Shown here: piece by piece, positions 62,375 through 64,000 of the stretch
Position numbering within the stretch: position 1 is the first letter of the stretch
Layout of the letters: every line of letters starts with the position of its first letter
Source of the DNA: Moritella sp. PE36
GTDB taxonomy: Bacteria > Pseudomonadota > Gammaproteobacteria > Enterobacterales > Moritellaceae
DNA length: 64,000 nucleotides
Assembly (NCBI RefSeq): GCF_000170855.1
Contig: NZ_ABCQ01000006.1
Location: 62,001 to 126,000, forward strand
Reading direction: 5' to 3'
Notes under the pieces: generated by a model
The model's database searches: none
What the model was told of the DNA's origin: nothing
The model's input: the letters and a program-made list of their open reading frames with translations, nothing else
Translations under genes and position numbers: made by a program

Positions 62375-63727
62375 CTAAAATTCTTGGCTCATACCAAACA
62401 GACCACTGGTCTGCTGCATCTGACTCTGTAATTGCTGCATCGCGGTAAACTGTTTCAGGTAACGCTGATACAGACTCTCCATCTGCACATCTAACTGCGC
62501 GGTTTTGTCTTGCAGTCTATCAATCTCTGAATTTAAACTCGACACCCGGTTATCATATATCCCTTTTGACTGACTATAGGGCTTTAACGTCGTGGATAAT
62601 CTGTCCACAATGCCGTCTTTACCCAGCAACATGTTGTTGAGAATATCCGGATCTTTATCCAGTGACTTGGCCAGGGCTTCTTTATCTAGGGATATTTCGC
62701 CGTTTTTATCAAACTTAAGACCGACCTGACCCAGGTAGCCACCGTCGGGCAGATTGGAAAACACAGAACGCAACTGCCGCATCATCGAGGAGGCGGTACT
62801 GTCACCGGACAGGGGCGCTCGGGTTATATTCTTCGTCGCGCCGGTCTCAACCTTGGAGATCGTCGCGGTTTTAACCCGGCCCATAAGGCCGTTATAGGCA
62901 CTCACCAGTGACTCTAATGATTTGGTGATGGCATCATCATCACGCCCTACCGTTAATCTCAGCGGCTCGCCGACATTGGTTTTGGTCAATTCTAGGGTGA
63001 GATTATCGGTAATATTTTCAAGCTTATTTGACTGTGAAGTAATAGCGATACCGTTAAATGTTAATTTGGCGTTCTGTGCCGTACTTAACTGCGTTTGATT
63101 AGTAAGCGCGGTGTCTAACTCGGTGTAAGCTCCGCTGGTGCCGCCCGAGAGTGTGATATCCAGCTTATGAGCTGTTCCGGTTTCTTCACTGCTCAATACC
63201 AGTTTAACATCTGTACCAGTGCGAATAATGGACGCCTGCACGCCGGGATTATCTGCGGCACTGTTAATGGCATTACGCAGATCCATCAGGTTGGCATTGG
63301 CTGGTAATGTACTGAGATCCAGCGTGATACTTTTACCTGAGCCTGTGGGGTCAGGATCTGGACCAAGCTTAATTGTCAAGGAACCATCGCGTGGTGGCTG
63401 CCAATTCTCATCAGCAAACGTTAAGCCGATGCGATCGGCCTTGGCCAGCTGGCTTACCTCAATGCTGTAATCACCCACAATAGCGCCGTCAGTGGTGCTG
63501 GCCTTAATAATGCCTTCACTGCTTAACTTGGTGTCGGTCGCCCTTAAATCACTGCTTTTACTTAAGTCTTTAAGCGCCGTCGATAAATTGTCCACCTTTC
63601 CGTCTAATGCTTTGAACGCTCTGATCTTATTATTGACAGTCGCTTGCTGCGTATTATTGTGTTTATCCAAACCTGCACGGGTAGCAGCCACCAACTGTGA
63701 GGAAAAAGAAGCGGGATCTATCGCCAT
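62375..63727 (-). CDS. lafB: Flagellar filament cap protein LafB (FliD-like)
   Basis: 450 residues. FliD N- and C-domains: FSSQLVAATRAGLDKHN near the start, LTVGRDDDAITKSLESLVSAYNGLM, then a C-terminal coiled coil (SLNSEIDRLQDKTAQLDVQMESLYQRYLKQF) and TSGLFGMSQEF end. It caps the lateral filament and promotes flagellin polymerisation. GGAG lies 5 bases before the ATG. Precedes lafC in the operon. Confidence 0.95.
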   Translation of the reverse strand: MAIDPASFSSQLVAATRAGLDKHNNTQQATVNNKIRAFKALDGKVDNLSTALKDLSKSSDLRATDTKLSSEGIIKASTTDGAIVGDYSIEVSQLAKADRIGLTFADENWQPPRDGSLTIKLGPDPDPTGSGKSITLDLSTLPANANLMDLRNAINSAADNPGVQASIIRTGTDVKLVLSSEETGTAHKLDITLSGGTSGAYTELDTALTNQTQLSTAQNAKLTFNGIAITSQSNKLENITDNLTLELTKTNVGEPLRLTVGRDDDAITKSLESLVSAYNGLMGRVKTATISKVETGATKNITRAPLSGDSTASSMMRQLRSVFSNLPDGGYLGQVGLKFDKNGEISLDKEALAKSLDKDPDILNNMLLGKDGIVDRLSTTLKPYSQSKGIYDNRVSSLNSEIDRLQDKTAQLDVQMESLYQRYLKQFTAMQQLQSQMQQTSGLFGMSQEF

Positions 63728-63741
63728 AACGACTCCATAAA

Positions 63742-63781
63742 AACAAAAAAGATCCTATATTCATGATTTGGATATAGGATC
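63742..63781 (-). terminator. Terminator between lafA and lafB
   Basis: Ten-base arms GATCCTATAT (63751-63760) and ATATAGGATC (63772-63781). The plus-strand A-rich tract 63738-63750 gives a T-tract after the minus-strand stem, so lafA transcripts should end here and lafB would depend on read-through or a separate promoter. Confidence 0.8.
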
Positions 63782-63830
63782 ATATTTTTAATTCCAAACG
63801 GAATTAATGTATAACTCGGTCATTACGCGA

Positions 63831-64000
63831 TTAACGTAACAGACCCATTACCATGCCGCCGATCTGGTTACTCTTGCCTAATACAGACATACCAGATTGC
63901 ATTAACAGCTGTTGCTTAGTCATGCTTGCAGATTCTGCAGCAAAATCAGCATCCATAATACGGCCTTTAGACAGTTCAATATTCTGGTTCATGTTGCCCA
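63831..64000 (-). CDS. lafA: Lateral flagellin LafA, C-terminal 56 codons (partial)
   Basis: Minus-strand frame open to the right edge, stop at 63831-63833. The last residues show the flagellin C-terminal D0 helix: [40 protein letters not shown] and ending VMGLLR. Gene order lafA-B-C-D-E-F-S-T-U identifies it as the lateral flagellin. The N-terminus lies outside the window. Confidence 0.92.
   Translation of the reverse strand, partial: GNMNQNIELSKGRIMDADFAAESASMTKQQLLMQSGMSVLGKSNQIGGMVMGLLR

Overview
The window looks like a contiguous chromosomal segment of a marine gammaproteobacterium. The gene content (arcA, cheV, SecDF-YajC, sstT, kbl-tdh, a lateral-flagellar locus of the Vibrio/Aeromonas type, AT-rich intergenic DNA) fits the Alteromonadales/Vibrionales border, and a Moritella-like genome is my best guess. 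That placement is inference from memory of protein families, not from a search. Most genes lie on the minus strand, and no rRNA, tRNA, CRISPR array, prophage or insertion-sequence transposase was seen.

Layout. 1-9.9 kb: rraA, arcA with an FNR-type promoter, a CheV coupling protein, purL, mltF, an unannotated 47-residue basic protein behind an apparent tandem Pho box, and tadA. 10-18.9 kb: threonine and carbon metabolism (tdh-kbl, maeA, ltaE, sstT), a divergent RpoS-like sigma factor and a YciA thioesterase. 19-21.5 kb: four type IV pilus minor-pilin genes and a small Cys-rich protein. 21.6-29.6 kb: carAB, dapB, a 36-residue membrane protein gene with a perfect FNR box, fklB and nagK. 29.8-35 kb: an orphan lipoate-ligase-like gene, dnaKJ with a sigma-32 promoter, and an ABC-type binding protein. 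35-42.2 kb: cytochrome c', a hybrid histidine kinase, a second solute-binding protein, a NADAR-RibA fusion, cytochrome b561 and an EamA permease behind what looks like a leader-peptide attenuator. 42.5-48.9 kb: a siderophore uptake locus (receptor, binding protein, two permeases, ATPase) with candidate Fur sites. 49-56.7 kb: a two-receiver diguanylate cyclase, a rhodanese protein, and queA-tgt-yajC-secD-secF. 56.8-64 kb: a PilZ protein and the lateral flagellar genes lafU, T, S, F, E, D, C, B, with the 3' end of flagellin lafA cut by the window edge.

A structured, transposase-less repeat family (MITE-like, terminal inverted repeats beginning TACCCAAG) occurs three times: full copies at 27.1 and 35.7 kb and a minimal palindromic derivative at 27.8 kb. 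Oxygen control recurs (ArcA, two perfect FNR palindromes, cytochromes), as does surface behaviour (lateral flagella, pilins, PilZ, diguanylate cyclase, CheV). The most novel-looking items are the Pho-boxed small protein, the FNR-boxed small membrane protein, the repeat family, the candidate attenuator before the EamA permease and the triplicated start region of the siderophore-binding protein.
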